From Megamonas sp. UBA1799 (GTDB lineage: Bacteria; Bacillota; Negativicutes; Selenomonadales; Selenomonadaceae): 31,084 bases of DNA. Under the pieces are notes generated by a model. That model saw nothing but the letters and a program-made list of their open reading frames with translations. It did not search any database and was not told where the DNA came from. The position numbers and the translations under genes are program-made. This document shows, piece by piece, positions 30,242 through 31,084 of this stretch (positions within the stretch are counted from its first letter, which is position 1; each line of letters begins with the position of its first letter). Location of the stretch: assembly GCA_002319815.1 (NCBI GenBank), contig DCFR01000057.1, forward strand, positions 1-31,084. Direction: 5' to 3'.

Positions 30242-30688
30242 ATGAAAATATCAGCGAAAGGACGCTACGGACTAGCCGCTATGACGACGCTGGCCGCAAA
30301 CTATGCCGCCGGAACTCCCGTTACGATTATCAGTATTTCGGACCGGCTGGGTATATCCAAAATTTATCTGGAACAAGTCTTTTCCCTGTTGAAACGCAGC
30401 CGCCTCGTACTCTCGCTAAAAGGATCGCAGGGCGGATATCAGCTGTCCCGTCCGCCTAAAGAGATCACGGCTTATGATGTTCTTGCTGCCATTGAACTTG
30501 CCTTGATAGAAAAAACAGGCGCATCGAGCGCCGGCAAGCTTCCAGCTCTTGAACAAGCTTTAGCAGTCTGCGTTTATGGCCGTCTCGACGAAGCTATTAC
30601 GCACACTTTGCATGCAGTAACACTGGCCGATATCCTGACCGAAACTGAAAAACAAAAAGGACCGGAACAACTGATGTACTTTATTTGA
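30242..30688 (+). CDS. Rrf2-family regulator, CymR-like
   Basis: The 148-residue protein has the Rrf2 winged helix-turn-helix (MKISAKGRYGLAAM at the start, ISISDRLGISKIYLEQVFSLL about 30-50) and the wing KGSQGGYQLSRPP (60-72). The region about 92-104, where IscR has three Cys for a [2Fe-2S] cluster, has none. The only Cys is Cys110. It is therefore unlikely to sense Fe-S clusters by itself and resembles CymR, the cysteine-metabolism repressor that needs CysK as partner. Position beside divergent cysK supports that. GAGGG precedes the ATG at 30242. The palindrome in its own promoter suggests self-control. Identity as CymR is inference from the missing Cys triad and context. Confidence 0.85.
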   Translation: MKISAKGRYGLAAMTTLAANYAAGTPVTIISISDRLGISKIYLEQVFSLLKRSRLVLSLKGSQGGYQLSRPPKEITAYDVLAAIELALIEKTGASSAGKLPALEQALAVCVYGRLDEAITHTLHAVTLADILTETEKQKGPEQLMYFI

Positions 30689-30705
30689 GCTTCCGTAAAT
30701 AATAC

Positions 30706-30734
30706 TTAACAAACAACGAGCGATGCTGTATAAT
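30706..30734 (+). promoter_or_regulatory. Promoter of the small gene at 30819
   Basis: TTAACA (30706-30711), a 17-base spacer and TATAAT (30729-30734), with about 80 bases of leader before the start codon. Confidence 0.75.
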
Positions 30735-30818
30735 AAATTATGTATGCAGAACTCTTTCTGCATCCCCATTGTCCGTTTCATCTGCATGAATGGCGCTGTT
30801 TGTCAGGAGGTGTTTCTC

Positions 30819-31055
30819 ATGCTCATTGACAATGTCCGGGTTGTAATCGAAAATGGGCCTCTTTCGGTGGAAAAGGCAAGCTTTTATATAGAAAGAATAC
30901 AAAAGAGCTTGAAGAACCATGTACTAAAGCGGGTGACTTTTACTTTGCTCGAGAATTCAATGGATCTGCGCTGCAGTTTTGAGGATTGTCCTTTTGAATG
31001 CATTCGGCGGGTTCCGCTCTCGTCCCCGGAGGAACGCAAAGCTATCGTAAGCTGA
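30819..31055 (+). CDS. Unrecognised 78-residue protein
   Basis: I do not recognise this protein. It is small and mixed alpha/beta in appearance: a strand-like start (MLIDNVRVVIENGPL), a helix (SVEKASFYIERIQKSLKNH), a strand (VLKRVTFTLLENSMDLRCSF) and a tail with three Cys in the second half (RCSF, DCPF, ECIRR). No signal peptide or membrane helix is seen. The open frame runs from 30723, but a perfect AGGAGG at 30805-30810 fixes the start at the ATG at 30819. It has its own promoter at 30706-30734 and a hairpin terminator at 31061-31084, so it is a single-gene unit and real. The Cys residues could bind metal or respond to redox. No function is claimed. Confidence 0.7.
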   Translation: MLIDNVRVVIENGPLSVEKASFYIERIQKSLKNHVLKRVTFTLLENSMDLRCSFEDCPFECIRRVPLSSPEERKAIVS

Positions 31056-31060
31056 AGAAA

Positions 31061-31084
31061 AGGCTGCGGCAATTGCCGCAGCCT
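31061..31084. terminator. Hairpin at the window edge, probable terminator
   Basis: A perfect 24-base palindrome (arms 31061-31072 and 31073-31084; the outer part is AGGCTGCGGC/GCCGCAGCCT) lies five bases after the stop of the 78-aa gene. The expected T run would be just beyond the window end. Confidence 0.7.

Noticed and set aside
30242..30688. Calling the Rrf2 regulator IscR
   Set aside because: The three Cys that hold the IscR cluster are absent, so a CymR-like role fits better.

Overview
This 31,084-base window is chromosomal DNA of a bacterium, most likely a Firmicute of the class Negativicutes. That assignment is an inference from gene content and roughly balanced base composition, not from a marker gene. 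Supporting features are strong AGGAGG-type ribosome binding sites, clean TTGACA-17-TATAAT promoters, a SufU-type SUF operon, a second minimal SufC/SufB-like pair, a CD3324-type small regulator and a CymR-like Rrf2 regulator beside cysK. There is no rRNA, CRISPR array, transposase or phage gene.

Layout. 1-1410 (+): the 3' part of an EamA/DMT exporter gene and an overlapping AraC-type regulator. 1418-2877 (-): ribosome-maturation GTPase rsgA and a small CD3324-type HTH protein. 3090-4098 (+): a nitrilase-family hydrolase behind a strong promoter and a leader hairpin that looks like a terminator. 4243-6539 (-): a rhodanese lipoprotein, a nitroreductase, a small Cys-rich conserved protein, two tRNA-Val genes (anticodons CAC and GAC) and an unrecognised 140-aa protein. 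6753-8970 (+): a PHP phosphoesterase and an acyl-CoA synthetase. 9045-10319 (-): an M18 aminopeptidase. 10424-13022 (+): an HD-domain hydrolase, then a single 642-aa protein that joins BioW to BioF behind a BirA-like operator.

13090-17765 (-): a complete sufC-B-D-S-U operon. 18055-21401 (-): a second SufC-like/SufB-like pair (the SMS/SmsCB type) preceded by a large SAM-dependent methyltransferase. 21569-28949 (-): gdhA with two operator-like palindromes, a secreted M48 metalloprotease with TPRs, a SorC/DeoR-type regulator, a YitT membrane protein, cytidine deaminase, an MgtC-family membrane protein, a DnaA-box cluster and a CYTH-domain protein. 29102-30688: cysK (-) diverging from a CymR-like Rrf2 regulator (+). 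30819-31055 (+): a small unrecognised protein with its own promoter and terminator.

How the genes may fit together. Sulfur and Fe-S handling dominates the right half: cysteine synthesis (CysK), cysteine desulfuration (SufS, SufU), two Fe-S scaffolds (SufBCD and SmsCB) and an Fe-S-dependent need nearby (biotin synthesis, though no bioB is seen here). The most interesting observation is that the suf and cysK promoters, about 12 kb apart, match at about 30 of 40 positions and share the 15-mer TATATGATTAATATG. The 15-mer sits upstream of -35 in suf but across the start site in cysK. The Rrf2 gene carries an 18-bp palindrome over its own -10. This suggests one local regulator linking cysteine supply to Fe-S assembly. 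It is inferred from sequence only.
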